From assembly GCF_002017865.1 (NCBI RefSeq), contig NZ_MTJN01000002.1:434001-498000 (forward strand): a DNA stretch of 64,000 nucleotides, in the 5' to 3' direction. Below are positions 37,783 to 47,857 of the stretch, piece after piece. The stretch's first letter is position 1; each line of letters opens with the position of its first letter. The position numbers and the translations under genes are program-made. Under the pieces are notes generated by a model. It made no database searches, had not been told where the DNA came from, and saw only the letters and a list, made by a program, of their open reading frames with translations. This DNA comes from Rhodoferax fermentans (GTDB lineage: Bacteria; Pseudomonadota; Gammaproteobacteria; Burkholderiales; Burkholderiaceae_C).

Positions 37783-37852
37783 GGGTGGGGTATTGGGGAC
37801 CACCGATTTCGCAAAGCGCAGCGCGTATGAGGTGGGCCCCAATACCCCACCC
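37783..37852 (-). repeat. Long hairpin module B with the same loop inverted
   Basis: The arms GGGTGGGGTATTGGGGACC (37783-37801) and GGGCCCCAATACCCCACCC (37834-37852) pair with a single mismatch. The loop between them, read on the minus strand, matches the loop of module A with one difference in 30 bases. The stem sequence is unrelated to that of module A. Confidence 0.8.
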
Positions 37853-37900
37853 GCTGCCACCACAGACCAGAAACAACAGGACAATCAAAACCACCAAAGC

Positions 37901-37935
37901 AAAAACCCCGCACAGGCAGCCGATGCGGGGTTTTC
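37901..37935 (-). terminator. Rho-independent terminator of acsA
   Basis: On the minus strand the stem AACCCCGCA/TGCGGGGTT is followed by a run of Ts. It stands about 85-120 bp beyond the acsA stop and may also act on the plus strand. Confidence 0.8.
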
Positions 37936-37964
37936 GTGGTGACTGGCTCAGCACCAGTCTTATA

Positions 37965-38020
37965 GATCAAAACAGCCTCTAGCCCTTATATAACAAGGGC
38001 CAGTAGCTATTATTTTGATC
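37965..38020 (+). repeat. Dispersed palindromic repeat, copy 8 (best conserved)
   Basis: GATCAAAACAGCCTCTAGCC then CTTATATAACAAGGGC then CAGTAGCTATTATTTTGATC. The outer GATCAAAA and TTTTGATC are themselves inverted, so the whole element can fold into one long imperfect hairpin. It abuts the acsA stop codon (38019-38021). Confidence 0.85.
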
Positions 38021-40013
38021 AGTAGGTCTGCCCCAACTGGCTCAGGATCGCCGGGTTTTCCAGGGTTGAGGTGTCCTGGGTGATGGTTTCACCCTTGGCC
38101 AGGGAGCGCAACAGGCGGCGCATGATCTTGCCGGAGCGGGTCTTGGGCAGGTTCTCGCCAAAACGGATGTCCTTGGGTTTGGCAATCGGGCCGATTTCCT
38201 TGGCCACCCAGTCACGCAGCTCCTTGGCAATCTGTTTGGCTTCGTCACCAGACGGCACACCGCGTTTGAGCACCACAAAGGCGCAGATGGCTTCACCGGT
38301 CAAATCGTCCGGGCGGCCTACCACCGCAGCTTCGGCCACCAGGTCGGTCTTGGCGACCAGGGCCGATTCGATTTCCATGGTGCCCATGCGGTGGCCGGAG
38401 ACGTTGAGCACATCGTCAATCCGGCCGGTGATGCGGAAGTAGCCACGGTCGGCGCTGCGCACCGCGCCGTCACCGGCCAGGTAGTAAGTGCCACCCATTT
38501 CTGCCGGGAAATAGCTCGATTTAAAACGCGCCGGATCGTTCCAGATGGTGCGGATCATCGACGGCCAGGGGCGCTTGATGACCAGCATGCCGCCCGAGCC
38601 ATTGGGCACGTCGTGACCGGCTTCGTCCACGATGGCGGCCATGATGCCGGGCAGCGGCAAGGTGCAGCTACCGGGCACCAGCGGTGTTGCGCCAGGCAGC
38701 GGGGTGATCATGTGGCCACCGGTTTCGGTCTGCCAGAAGGTGTCAACGATCGGGCATTTTTCCTTGCCCACGTTCTTGTAGTACCACATCCAGGCTTCGG
38801 GGTTGATCGGTTCACCGACCGAACCGAGGATGCGCAGGCTCGACAGGTCTGAGCGGTCCGGGTGCACCTTGGGGTCACTCTCGGCCGACTTGATCAGGGA
38901 GCGGATCGCGGTGGGGGCGGTGTAGAAAATGCTGCACTTGTGGCGCTCGATCATCTGCCAGAAGCGCCCGGCGTTCGGGTAGGTGGGCACACCTTCAAAA
39001 ATGATCTGGGTGGCACCGGCGGCCAAGGGGCCATAACCGACATAGGCGTGGCCAGTGATCCAGCCGATGTCGGCGGTGCACCAGAACACGTCGTCAGCGC
39101 GCAAATCAAAGGTCCAGTCCATGGTCAGTTTGGACCACAGCACAAAACCACCCGTGGCGTGTTGCACGCCCTTGGGTTTGCCCGTGGAGCCGGAGGTGAA
39201 CAAGATGAACAACGGGTGCTCGGCACCCACCATCACCGGTGCGCAGGTGGTGCTTTGGCCAGCCAAGGCTTCGGTGAAGGTGATGTCGCGCCCAGCGACC
39301 ATGTTGCATTGGGTCGGGGTGCGCTCAAACACCAACACCGTCTTGATCGACTCACAACCGCCCAGGCCCAGGCCTTCGTCGACGATGGATTTGAGCGGCA
39401 GCTCCTTGCCACCACGCATCTGGAAGTTGGCAGTGACCACCGCCACCGCGCCAGCGTCGATGATGCGTTCTTGCAGCGCCTTGGCCGAGAAGCCACCAAA
39501 CACCACGCTGTGGGTGGCGCCGATGCGGGCGCAGGCCTGCATGGCAATCACACCTTCGAGCGTCATCGGCATGTAGATCAGAACGCGGTCACCCTTCTGG
39601 ATGCCGCGGGCGGTCAGGGCGTTGGCAAACTGGCTGACCTTGGCCAGCAATTCCTTGTAGGTGGTCTTGGTGACTTCGCCACCGTCGGATTCAAAAATGA
39701 CCGCGACCTTGCCCTCGTTGGGCGTGCCCATGTGTTTGTCGAGGCAGTTGTAAGAGGCGTTGAGTTCGCCGTCTTCAAACCAGGTGTAGAACGGGGCATT
39801 CGATTCGTCGAGTACTTTGGTGAACGGCTTGTTCCAGACCACGTTCTCACGCGCCAGGCGCGCCCAGAAACCTTCAAAGTCATTGGCAGCTTCAGCGCAC
39901 AAGGCGTTGTAGGCATCCATGCCGGAAATACGTGCGGCTTTGACAGTCGCCTCGCTGGGTTCGAACACGCGGTTTTCAACCAGCACGGACTCAATAGCGG
40001 AAGGTGTGCTCAC
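38019..40013 (-). CDS. acsA: Acetyl-CoA synthetase
   Basis: This 664-residue enzyme makes acetyl-CoA from acetate, ATP and CoA through acetyl-[24 protein letters not shown] is the adenylate-forming core motif. [18 protein letters not shown] and [22 protein letters not shown] are further core blocks. [14 protein letters not shown] near the C-terminus contains the catalytic Lys that is a known acetylation target. The GTG start at 40013 follows GAGGAGA. Together with the phaCAB genes downstream in the window it supports acetate use and PHA storage. Confidence 0.96.
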   Translation of the reverse strand: MSTPSAIESVLVENRVFEPSEATVKAARISGMDAYNALCAEAANDFEGFWARLARENVVWNKPFTKVLDESNAPFYTWFEDGELNASYNCLDKHMGTPNEGKVAVIFESDGGEVTKTTYKELLAKVSQFANALTARGIQKGDRVLIYMPMTLEGVIAMQACARIGATHSVVFGGFSAKALQERIIDAGAVAVVTANFQMRGGKELPLKSIVDEGLGLGGCESIKTVLVFERTPTQCNMVAGRDITFTEALAGQSTTCAPVMVGAEHPLFILFTSGSTGKPKGVQHATGGFVLWSKLTMDWTFDLRADDVFWCTADIGWITGHAYVGYGPLAAGATQIIFEGVPTYPNAGRFWQMIERHKCSIFYTAPTAIRSLIKSAESDPKVHPDRSDLSSLRILGSVGEPINPEAWMWYYKNVGKEKCPIVDTFWQTETGGHMITPLPGATPLVPGSCTLPLPGIMAAIVDEAGHDVPNGSGGMLVIKRPWPSMIRTIWNDPARFKSSYFPAEMGGTYYLAGDGAVRSADRGYFRITGRIDDVLNVSGHRMGTMEIESALVAKTDLVAEAAVVGRPDDLTGEAICAFVVLKRGVPSGDEAKQIAKELRDWVAKEIGPIAKPKDIRFGENLPKTRSGKIMRRLLRSLAKGETITQDTSTLENPAILSQLGQTY

Positions 40014-40144
40014 AGATCTGTCTCCTCTTTGTTAAATGGCGGTCGCACCGTAATGTCAAGGTGCGCACTTACAAGCCACTGACTAGCCAGAGGGAAAGAA
40101 GGGCCACGATAAACTCCGCACATTTCCACCCTGGTTCACCCTCT

Positions 40145-40747
40145 ATGTCCACACCAAGTCCCATTAAAAGTCCAGCTCTTCGCCCGATCCCCCGCCTGAT
40201 TTTTGCCAGCCGCTGGCTGCAATTGCCGCTGTATCTGGGCTTGATCCTGGCGCAATGTGTGTACGTCTACCATTTCTGGGTGGAGCTGGTACATCTGCTG
40301 GAAGCGGTGTTTGGCAGCCAGACCGCACTGGCGGCTTTGGTGGAAAGTATTGGTTACCGCAGTGACGCACCGGTCACCCACCTGAATGAGACCGTGATCA
40401 TGCTGGTGCTGCTGGCGCTGATCGACGTGGTGATGATCTCCAACCTGCTGATCATGGTGATTGTGGGGGGTTACGAGACCTTTGTGTCACGCATGGACCT
40501 CGAAGGCCACCGCGACCAACCTGAGTGGCTGGACCATGTCAACGCCTCGGTGCTCAAGGTCAAGCTGGCCACCGCCATCATCGGCATCAGCTCGATCCAT
40601 CTGCTCAAAACCTTCATCAATGCCGCCAACTACAGCGACAAGGTGCTGATCGCCCAGACGGTGATCCACATCACCTTCTTGCTCTCGGCCATGGCCATTG
40701 CCTACACCGATCGGCTGATGCATCATCCCAGCTCAGACAAACACTGA
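40145..40747 (+). CDS. UPF0114 (YqhA-type) membrane protein
   Basis: This 200-residue protein has about four hydrophobic segments, at about 25-46, 85-108, 140-158 and 168-186. The family signature is seen in LNETVIMLVLLALIDVVMISNLLIMVIVGGYETFVSR and the later KLATAIIGISSIHLLKTFI. The function of the family is not established. The ATG at 40145 is chosen over earlier in-frame codons. It lies between acsA and nhaA, convergent with nhaA. Confidence 0.85.
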   Translation: MSTPSPIKSPALRPIPRLIFASRWLQLPLYLGLILAQCVYVYHFWVELVHLLEAVFGSQTALAALVESIGYRSDAPVTHLNETVIMLVLLALIDVVMISNLLIMVIVGGYETFVSRMDLEGHRDQPEWLDHVNASVLKVKLATAIIGISSIHLLKTFINAANYSDKVLIAQTVIHITFLLSAMAIAYTDRLMHHPSSDKH

Positions 40748-40763
40748 ACCGGGGTGATCGGGC

Positions 40764-41954
40764 TCAGTGGTGGTCGGGCTGCCGCGACTGGGCCAACAAC
40801 AGCGCCACCGCCAGCGTGGCACTGAGCAGCGAGCCCAGCAAGACGCCCATCTTGACCTGGACACCAAACACAGCATCGGCGCCGTCAAACGCCAGCGAGC
40901 CGATGAACAGGCTCATGGTGAATCCCACACCACACAAGACACACACACCAAAAAACTGCAACCAGCTGCTGTGTTCGGGCAGTTTGGCACCACCAAAACG
41001 CATCAGCAGCCAGGAGGCGCCAAACACCCCCACGGTTTTTCCCAGTACCAAACCAGCCGCAATGCCCAAAGGCACGGCCTGTGTCAAGGTGGACAGTGTC
41101 ACACCAGCCAGCGACACCCCGGCATTGGCAAACGCAAACACCGGCAAAACCAGGTAAGCCACCCAGGGGTGCAAGGCGTGTTCAGCAGTTTTCAGGGGTG
41201 AACCACCACGCCCGTCCGACAAAGGCACGGCCAGCGCGGTGATGACACCAGCCAAGGTGGCATGCACACCTGACTTGAGCACAAACACCCAGATCACCAG
41301 CCCCACGATCACATAGGGGCCAATCGCCATCACCCGCAAACGGTTGAGTGCCAGCAGGACAAGGATGCCGACGGCAGCTGCCAGCAACATGGTCAAGGAC
41401 AGGTTGTCGGTGTAAAAGAAGGCAATCACCAGAATGGCACCAAGGTCGTCGATGATCGCCACTGCCGTCAAAAAAATCTTCAGTGAGGCTGGCACCCTGC
41501 TGCCCAGCAACAGCAAGATACCCAGCGCAAAGGCGATGTCGGTCGCCATCGGAATGCCCCAACCACGCAGGCCCACCGGGTCACCGGCGTTAAAAGCGGC
41601 ATAAATCAGCGCGGGCACCAACATGCCACCCAACGCCGCACCGGCGGGCAACAAAGCCTGCGCACGCGAAGCCAGTTCACCTTCAAGCAGCTCTCGCTTG
41701 ATCTCCAGCCCCACCAGAAAAAAGAACACCGCCATCCACAAATCGTTGATCCAGACCAGCGTGGGTTTGGTCAGCACCAACCAGTCACCCGCCAGATGCA
41801 CGGCACTGGGTGTGTTCAGAAAAGAAACGTAATACGGCGCCAGCGGTGAGTTGCTGATGATCAGCGCAACCAGCGCGGCCAAGGCCAGCAACACACCACC
41901 AATGGTCTGTCCGTTGACAAACTGGTTGACACTTCGAACGATGTTTTTGATCAT
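40764..41954 (-). CDS. nhaA: Na+/H+ antiporter NhaA
   Basis: This 396-residue membrane protein matches NhaA in length and about twelve helices. The ion-binding pair is Asp169-Asp170 in LTAVAIIDDLGAILVIAFFY. WINDLWMAVFFFLVGLEIKRELLEGEL and GIPMATDIAFALGILLLLG are family landmarks. It exports sodium in exchange for protons for pH and salt balance. The C-terminal QSRQPDHH is hydrophilic. It is a single gene facing the UPF0114 gene. Confidence 0.95.
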   Translation of the reverse strand: MIKNIVRSVNQFVNGQTIGGVLLALAALVALIISNSPLAPYYVSFLNTPSAVHLAGDWLVLTKPTLVWINDLWMAVFFFLVGLEIKRELLEGELASRAQALLPAGAALGGMLVPALIYAAFNAGDPVGLRGWGIPMATDIAFALGILLLLGSRVPASLKIFLTAVAIIDDLGAILVIAFFYTDNLSLTMLLAAAVGILVLLALNRLRVMAIGPYVIVGLVIWVFVLKSGVHATLAGVITALAVPLSDGRGGSPLKTAEHALHPWVAYLVLPVFAFANAGVSLAGVTLSTLTQAVPLGIAAGLVLGKTVGVFGASWLLMRFGGAKLPEHSSWLQFFGVCVLCGVGFTMSLFIGSLAFDGADAVFGVQVKMGVLLGSLLSATLAVALLLAQSRQPDHH

Positions 41955-42054
41955 GGGCTGGCGACGGGTGAAACCGTGTGTTCTGAAGGGGCTTGGTTAA
42001 ACTGTGATGTTATCGAAGACACCCAAACCCGCTTAACCCTTGAGGCAAATCACC

Positions 42055-43608
42055 ATGAGCACAGCCATACGCCAAGCCGACCTGATTGAATCCGTTGCCG
42101 CCGCCCTCCAGTTCATCAGTTATTACCACCCCGCCGACTACATCGCCCATCTGGCGCGCGCTTACGAGCGGGAACAAAGCGCAGCCGCCAAAGACGCCAT
42201 CGCCCAAATCCTGACCAACAGCAAGATGAGCGCCACCGGCCACCGGCCCATCTGCCAGGACACTGGCATCGTGAACGTGTTCCTCAAGGTGGGCATGGAC
42301 GTGCACTGGGAGGGTTTCACCGGCAGCCTGGATGACGCCATCAACGAAGGTGTGCGCCGCGCCTACAACTTCCCGGGCAACACCTTGCGCGCCAGCGTGG
42401 TGGCCGACCCCGAGTTTTTGCGCAAAAACACCAAGGACAACACCCCGGCGGTCATCAGCTGCGAGATCGTGCCCGGCAACACCGTCGAAGTCACGGTGGC
42501 GGCCAAGGGTGGTGGCAGCGAGAACAAGAGCAAGATGTACATGCTCAACCCCGGCGACAGCGTGGTCGACTGGGTGCTCAAAACTGTGCCGACCATGGGC
42601 GCGGGCTGGTGCCCGCCGGGCATGCTCGGCATCGGCATTGGTGGCACGGCCGAAAAAGCCGTGTTGATGGCCAAGGAAAGCCTGATGGACGACCTGGACA
42701 TGTATGAATTACAGGCCAAGGCGGCCAGCGGTGCCGAACTCTCCAGCGTTGAAAAACTGCGCCTGGAACTCTTCGAGAAAGTCAACGCGCTGGGCATCGG
42801 CGCACAAGGCCTGGGCGGTTTGACCACGGTGCTCGACGTCAAGATCAAGATGTACCCAACGCACGCCGCAAGCAAACCGATTGCGATGATCCCGAACTGC
42901 GCCGCCACCCGCCACGCGCATTTTGTGATGGACGGCAGCGGCCCGGTTTACCTGACCCCACCGTCGCTCGACACCTGGCCCGATGTGGCCTGGACACCCG
43001 ATTACGTCAAGAGCAAAAAAGTCGATCTCAACACCCTGACAAAAGAAGAAGTCGCCAGCTGGAAACCCGGCGATACCTTGCTGCTCAACGGCAAGATGTT
43101 GACCGGCCGCGACGCCGCCCACAAACGCATCCAGCAGATGCTGGCCAAGGGTGAAAAACTGCCGGTCGACTTCACCAACCGGGTGATTTATTACGTCGGC
43201 CCGGTCGACCCGGTCGGTGATGAAGCGGTGGGCCCGGCTGGCCCGACCACCGCCACCCGGATGGACGGTTTCACCGAAATGATGTTGGCCGAAACCGGCC
43301 TGATCGCGATGATCGGCAAGTCCGAACGCGGCCCGGTGGCGATTGAAGCGATCAAGAAACACAAGTCGGCCTATTTGATGGCCGTGGGTGGCGCCGCCTA
43401 CCTGGTCAGCAAAGCCATCAAAACCGCCAAGGTGCTGGGTTTTGCCGACCTGGGCATGGAAGCCATCTACGAGTTCGACGTGGTCGACATGCCGGTCACC
43501 GTGGCAGTGGATGCCGCAGGTATCAGCGTGCACAACACCGGCCCGGCCGAATGGAAAGAGCGCATCGCCAGTGGTGAATTCAAGGGCATCACGGTCACCA
43601 CAGCGTGA
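42055..43608 (+). CDS. fumA: Fumarate hydratase class I
   Basis: This 517-residue enzyme interconverts fumarate and malate with a [4Fe-4S] cluster. Candidate cluster Cys are in GHRPICQDTGIVNVF, GAGWCPPGMLGIGIGG and MIPNCAATRHAHF, the three expected regions. The C-terminal beta region has PVDPVGDEAVGPAGPTTATRMDGF. It is one chain joining the alpha and beta parts, as in the E. coli FumA/FumB type. The ATG at 42055 is chosen over the upstream TTG at 42040. It ends 12 bp before murI. Confidence 0.95.
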   Translation: MSTAIRQADLIESVAAALQFISYYHPADYIAHLARAYEREQSAAAKDAIAQILTNSKMSATGHRPICQDTGIVNVFLKVGMDVHWEGFTGSLDDAINEGVRRAYNFPGNTLRASVVADPEFLRKNTKDNTPAVISCEIVPGNTVEVTVAAKGGGSENKSKMYMLNPGDSVVDWVLKTVPTMGAGWCPPGMLGIGIGGTAEKAVLMAKESLMDDLDMYELQAKAASGAELSSVEKLRLELFEKVNALGIGAQGLGGLTTVLDVKIKMYPTHAASKPIAMIPNCAATRHAHFVMDGSGPVYLTPPSLDTWPDVAWTPDYVKSKKVDLNTLTKEEVASWKPGDTLLLNGKMLTGRDAAHKRIQQMLAKGEKLPVDFTNRVIYYVGPVDPVGDEAVGPAGPTTATRMDGFTEMMLAETGLIAMIGKSERGPVAIEAIKKHKSAYLMAVGGAAYLVSKAIKTAKVLGFADLGMEAIYEFDVVDMPVTVAVDAAGISVHNTGPAEWKERIASGEFKGITVTTA

Positions 43609-43620
43609 GTCAACAACGGT

Positions 43621-44457
43621 TTGACTGAGTTAACCCCTTCTTTCGATAACACGCTGCCAAGGCGCCCGATCGGCGTCTTTGACAGCGGTGTGGGTGGTTT
43701 GAGTGTGCTGCGTGCCTTGCGGACCGAGTTGCCACACGAAGACTTTGTCTACCTGGCCGACAGCGGTTTTGCGCCCTACGGCGAGCGTGACGAGGCCTTT
43801 GTGGTCGAGCGCGCGCGCCGTATCACCCACCATCTGCTGCACGCTGAACAGCCCCCCATTCAAGCGCTGGTGATTGCCTGCAACACCGCCACCGCAGCGG
43901 CGATCCACCTGCTGCGCCAGGAGCTGCCCGGCCTACCCATCGTGGGTGTTGAACCCGCCCTGAAGCCCGCAGTGGCCAGCAGCCGCACCCAACGCATCGG
44001 CGTGATGGCCACCCGTGGCACGCTGGCCAGTGCCAAGTTCAAGACCCTGCTGGCCAGGCTGGAGGGGCAAGCCGAGTTTGTCTGCCAGCCCTGTGATGGC
44101 CTGGCCGATGCCATTGAACATGCGGACACGTCAAAAATAATAGCTCTTTGCTCAATCTACACAAGGGCTATCGGCCAATTTGGCTTCAAAGAGGGCGAGG
44201 TAGACACCTTGGTGCTGGGCTGCACCCACTACCCCTTTGCCAGCGCCACACTGCGTGACTTGTTGCCTGCGGGTGTGCAACTGATCGACAACGGTGCGCC
44301 TGTGGCGCGTCAGACCCGCCGCGTGTTGCCCGACCCGGCCAGTGGCCAACACACCGGCCAAATCAAGCTACTCAGCACCGGCGACCCGGCCCTGTTGGCC
44401 CAGGCCGCAGAGCGCTGGTTGGGGCTGCAGGCACCGGTGCAAGCCTTGCCGGGATAA
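43621..44457 (+). CDS. murI: Glutamate racemase MurI
   Basis: This 278-residue enzyme makes D-glutamate for peptidoglycan. IGVFDSGVGGLSVLRAL has the first acid, VIACNTATAAAI the first catalytic Cys and LVLGCTHYPF the second. No ATG fits before the conserved start, so the TTG at 43621 is taken. Residues about 171-188 (KIIALCSIYTRAIGQF) are encoded by a copy of the dispersed repeat, between the two catalytic halves. The gene is 12 bp after fumA and 76 bp before dapC. Confidence 0.93.
   Translation: MTELTPSFDNTLPRRPIGVFDSGVGGLSVLRALRTELPHEDFVYLADSGFAPYGERDEAFVVERARRITHHLLHAEQPPIQALVIACNTATAAAIHLLRQELPGLPIVGVEPALKPAVASSRTQRIGVMATRGTLASAKFKTLLARLEGQAEFVCQPCDGLADAIEHADTSKIIALCSIYTRAIGQFGFKEGEVDTLVLGCTHYPFASATLRDLLPAGVQLIDNGAPVARQTRRVLPDPASGQHTGQIKLLSTGDPALLAQAAERWLGLQAPVQALPG
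44131..44182 (-). repeat. Dispersed palindromic repeat, copy 9, inside murI
   Basis: AAAAATAATAGCTCTTTGCT, then ACACAAGGGCTATCGGCCAATTTGG. The left arm AATAATAGCT and the right AAGGGCTATCGGCC are close to the consensus; the loop side of the left arm is altered. The frame is kept. Confidence 0.65.
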
Positions 44458-44533
44458 GGGCTGGGCAAATCCCCGCTGGGAGCGGGGCCAGTCGGGTCAC
44501 ACGGCCCAGCGTCATCCGGGATAATCCCCGGCC

Positions 44534-45757
44534 ATGAACCCTCTGTTGCCCCTGCTCCAACCCTACCCGTTTGAACGTCTGCGCCAGCTGTTTGCCGGTG
44601 TCACGCCCAACCCCGCTTACACACCGATCAGCCTGGGCATTGGTGAACCCAAACACGCCACCCCACCCTTTATCCAGCAAGCGCTGTGTGAGGCGATCAA
44701 CCGCGCCCCCAGCGGCCTGGCCGCTTACCCGGCCACAGCCGGTGAACCCGCGCTGCGCCAGGCTTTTGCCGACTGGATCCAAAAACGCTATGGCCTGAGC
44801 GTCAACCCGTTCACCCAGACATTGCCCGTCAACGGCTCGCGCGAGGCGCTGTTTTCACTGACCCAAACCATCATCAACCCGGGTGACAGCGCGGTGACGT
44901 GTGTGAAGCCCATCGTGGTTTGCCCCAATCCGTTCTACCAAATCTACGAGGGTGCTGCACTGCTTGCTGGGGCCGAGCCGTATTACGTGGCCAGTGACCC
45001 GGCGCGCAACTTTGCGCCCGATTGGGACAGCGTGCCCGACGCCGTGTGGGCGCGCACCCAGCTGCTGTTTGTTTGCTCCCCCGGCAACCCCACCGGTGCG
45101 GTGATGCCCTTGTCTGAGTGGCAAAAGCTGCTGGACCTGAGTGAACGTTTTGGTTTTGTGATTGCCAGCGACGAGTGTTACAGCGAGATCTACTTCCGCA
45201 ACGAGCCACCGCTGGGTGGCTTACAAGCCGCAACACAACTGGGCCGCAGCGATTTCAAAAACCTGATCTCACTCACCAGCCTGTCCAAACGCAGCAATGT
45301 GCCGGGGCTGCGCAGCGGTTTTGTCGCGGGTGATGCGGCCATCATCAGCGCTTTTTTGCTCTATCGCACCTACCACGGCTGTGCCATGAGCCCGGTGGTG
45401 CAAACGGCCAGCATCGCCGCCTGGGGCGACGAGGACCACGTGGTGGCCAACCGCACGCTGTACCGAGCCAAGTTTGCCGAGGTGACCCCACTGCTGGCCG
45501 AGGTGCTGGATGTCGCTTTGCCCGATGCCGGTTTTTACCTGTGGGCCAAGGTGGCTGGCGATGAGCTGGCTTTCACCCGCGACCTGTACGCAAATTACAA
45601 TGTGACCGTGTTGCCGGGTTCGTTCCTGGCGCGCGAAGCGCAGGGCAGCAACCCCGGCGCTGGTCGTATCCGCATGGCACTGGTCGCCGACAGCGCCGAA
45701 TGTGTACAAGCCGCTCACCGTATCCGGGACTTTGTCAAACAGCGGTCTGCCGCTTGA
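44534..45757 (+). CDS. dapC: Succinyldiaminopimelate transaminase DapC
   Basis: This 407-residue PLP enzyme belongs to the class I/II aminotransferases. SLTSLSKRSNVPGLRSGFVAG holds the PLP Lys in SLSKRS, and LFVCSPGNPTGAV the Asn that binds PLP. GIGEPKHATPPFIQ is the N-terminal substrate part. It is followed by dapD with 36 bp spacing and later by dapE, so it serves the succinyl branch of lysine and meso-diaminopimelate synthesis. The ATG at 44534 is used. Confidence 0.92.
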   Translation: MNPLLPLLQPYPFERLRQLFAGVTPNPAYTPISLGIGEPKHATPPFIQQALCEAINRAPSGLAAYPATAGEPALRQAFADWIQKRYGLSVNPFTQTLPVNGSREALFSLTQTIINPGDSAVTCVKPIVVCPNPFYQIYEGAALLAGAEPYYVASDPARNFAPDWDSVPDAVWARTQLLFVCSPGNPTGAVMPLSEWQKLLDLSERFGFVIASDECYSEIYFRNEPPLGGLQAATQLGRSDFKNLISLTSLSKRSNVPGLRSGFVAGDAAIISAFLLYRTYHGCAMSPVVQTASIAAWGDEDHVVANRTLYRAKFAEVTPLLAEVLDVALPDAGFYLWAKVAGDELAFTRDLYANYNVTVLPGSFLAREAQGSNPGAGRIRMALVADSAECVQAAHRIRDFVKQRSAA

Positions 45758-45793
45758 CCCACCCTTTTTTTCCTCTGACTCACCACACCTACC

Positions 45794-46618
45794 ATGACCC
45801 AACAATTGCAAACCCTTTTGGACGCCGCCTGGGAAGACCGAGCCAACCTGTCAGCTGCCAGTGCCCCCAAAGAAGTGACCGATGCCGTCGAACACGTCAT
45901 CCACCAGCTCAACAACGGCCAGCTGCGTGTGGCCAGCCGTGACGGTGTGGGCCAGTGGACCACCCACCAGTGGATCAAAAAGGCGGTGCTGCTGAGCTTC
46001 CGTCTGCGTGACAACGAGTTGATGAAAGCCGGTGACCTGAGCTTTTACGACAAGGTGCAAACCAAGTTCTCGGACCTGGACGAAGCCGGCATCAAGGCCA
46101 CCGGCGTGCGCATCGTGCCCCCGGCCGTGGCGCGCCGTGGCAGCTACCTGGCCAAGGGTGTGATCCTGATGCCCTCGTTTGTGAACATCGGCGCCTATGT
46201 GGACGAAGGCACCATGGTCGACACCTGGGCTGCCGTGGGCTCATGCGCCCAGATCGGCAAAAACGTGCACCTGAGCGGTGGCGTGGGTATTGGTGGTGTG
46301 CTGGAGCCGATGCAGGCCAACCCGACCATCATCGAAGACAACTGCTTCATCGGCGCCCGCTCCGAAATTGTCGAAGGTGTCATCGTCGAAGAAAACTCGG
46401 TGATCTCCATGGGTGTCTACATCGGCCAAAGCACCCCGATTTACGACCGCGCCACCGGCACCGTGAGTTATGGCCGTATCCCGGCCGGCTCGGTGGTGAT
46501 CTCCGGCAACCTGCCCAAGGACGGCGGCAAATACAGCCTGTACGCAGCCATCATCGTCAAGCGTGTGGATGCCCAAACCCGGGCCAAGACCAGCCTGAAC
46601 GACCTGCTGCGCGACTGA
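45794..46618 (+). CDS. dapD: Tetrahydrodipicolinate N-succinyltransferase DapD
   Basis: This 274-residue enzyme transfers succinyl from succinyl-CoA to tetrahydrodipicolinate, opening the succinylase route. The left-handed beta helix of hexapeptide repeats is seen from about 105 ([41 protein letters not shown]) to about 240. The start ATG at 45794 gives the typical 274 residues. It comes before the pilU-like gene and dapE. Confidence 0.96.
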   Translation: MTQQLQTLLDAAWEDRANLSAASAPKEVTDAVEHVIHQLNNGQLRVASRDGVGQWTTHQWIKKAVLLSFRLRDNELMKAGDLSFYDKVQTKFSDLDEAGIKATGVRIVPPAVARRGSYLAKGVILMPSFVNIGAYVDEGTMVDTWAAVGSCAQIGKNVHLSGGVGIGGVLEPMQANPTIIEDNCFIGARSEIVEGVIVEENSVISMGVYIGQSTPIYDRATGTVSYGRIPAGSVVISGNLPKDGGKYSLYAAIIVKRVDAQTRAKTSLNDLLRD

Positions 46619-46668
46619 TCCCCACCCCGCAGCCGCGCCCTCCTCCACTCACCCAAAGGCACACCCAC

Positions 46669-47844
46669 ATGGCCAGCACCGACAGTCCCAACGAGGGCAC
46701 CATGCGCCGTTTGTTGCGGCTGATGTCCGAGAAACGTGCGTCGGACATCTACCTGTCGGCGCACTCACCGGCGCTGATCCGCATCAACGGTGTGTGTGTG
46801 CCGATCAACAGCCAGCTGCTGCCGCCCGATGCGCCGCTGAGCCTGCTGTGTGAAATTCTTCCTGAGCAGCAGATCCAGGAGCTCAAAGCCAACAACGAGC
46901 TCAATGTGGGTTGGTCGATGACGGGGGTTGGGCGCTTTCGTGTCAGCGCCTTGCGCCAGCGTGGCTCGTTTGCGGTGGTGATCCGTTTTATCGTCAACGA
47001 GGTGCCGCCGATGTCGACACTGGCGCTGCCGTCAGTGCTGGCCGATCTGATGCTGCAAAAGCGCGGCTTGATCCTGATGGTAGGCGCCACCGGCTCGGGC
47101 AAAAGCACCACGCTGGCCTCGATGATCGACCACCGCAACGCCAATTTGTCGGGGCACATCCTGACCATTGAAGACCCGATCGAGTTTTTGTTCAAGAACA
47201 AGCGCTCGGTGGTGAATCAGCGCGAGATCGGCACCGACACCGAGTCCTTGCAGGTGGCGCTCAAAAACGCGCTGCGCCAGGCGCCTGACGTGATCATGAT
47301 CGGCGAAATCCGCGACCAAGACACCATGACCGCGGCCATCACCTACGCCCAGACCGGCCACCTGTGCCTGGCCACCTTGCACGCCAACAACAGTTACCAG
47401 GCCCTCAACCGGATCTTGAGCTTCTTCCCGGTGGAAGTGCGCCCCACCATGCTGGGGGACCTGGCCGCCTCGCTACGTGCCATCGTGTCGCAGCGGCTGC
47501 TGCAAACCGTGGCCAGCACCCGCACACCGGCGGTGGAGATCATGCTCAACACCCGACTGGTGAGTGAAATGATCGAAAAAGGCAACTTCTCGGGCATCGT
47601 CGAGGCCATGGAGAAATCCCTGGCCGAAGGTAGCCAGACCTTTGAGCAAGACATTGCCCGCCTCATCATGGCCGGCATCGTCGAGCGCAAGGAAGGCCTG
47701 GCCAATTCGGACTCCCCTACCAACCTGATGTGGCGCCTGCAGAACGACTTCACCAGCCAGGCCAACTCCCTGGCCAAAGCCAATGAGCCCGACCCGGATG
47801 ACCGGGCCACCTTCACCGAAATCACCCTGGACATGAGCCAGTAG
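46669..47844 (+). CDS. pilU: Twitching motility ATPase PilU
   Basis: This 391-residue PilT-family ATPase has Walker A in [17 protein letters not shown] (about residues 139-148), the Asp box [12 protein letters not shown], Walker B in [14 protein letters not shown] and the His box [16 protein letters not shown]. The long C-terminal tail ([11 protein letters not shown]) is PilU-like rather than PilT-like. It powers or modulates type IV pilus retraction. No other pilus gene is in the window, so it is separated from its system. It lies between dapD and dapE with 50 and 13 bp spacings. Confidence 0.9.
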   Translation: MASTDSPNEGTMRRLLRLMSEKRASDIYLSAHSPALIRINGVCVPINSQLLPPDAPLSLLCEILPEQQIQELKANNELNVGWSMTGVGRFRVSALRQRGSFAVVIRFIVNEVPPMSTLALPSVLADLMLQKRGLILMVGATGSGKSTTLASMIDHRNANLSGHILTIEDPIEFLFKNKRSVVNQREIGTDTESLQVALKNALRQAPDVIMIGEIRDQDTMTAAITYAQTGHLCLATLHANNSYQALNRILSFFPVEVRPTMLGDLAASLRAIVSQRLLQTVASTRTPAVEIMLNTRLVSEMIEKGNFSGIVEAMEKSLAEGSQTFEQDIARLIMAGIVERKEGLANSDSPTNLMWRLQNDFTSQANSLAKANEPDPDDRATFTEITLDMSQ

Positions 47845-47857
47845 CCAGCCCGTGCCC

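Noticed and set aside
37605..37970. A 121-codon minus-strand frame across the structured region
   Set aside because: It runs through both hairpin modules and its residues follow the inverted repeats. It is more likely non-coding.
38862..40082. A 406-codon plus-strand frame opposite acsA
   Set aside because: Shadow of acsA; no recognisable domain.
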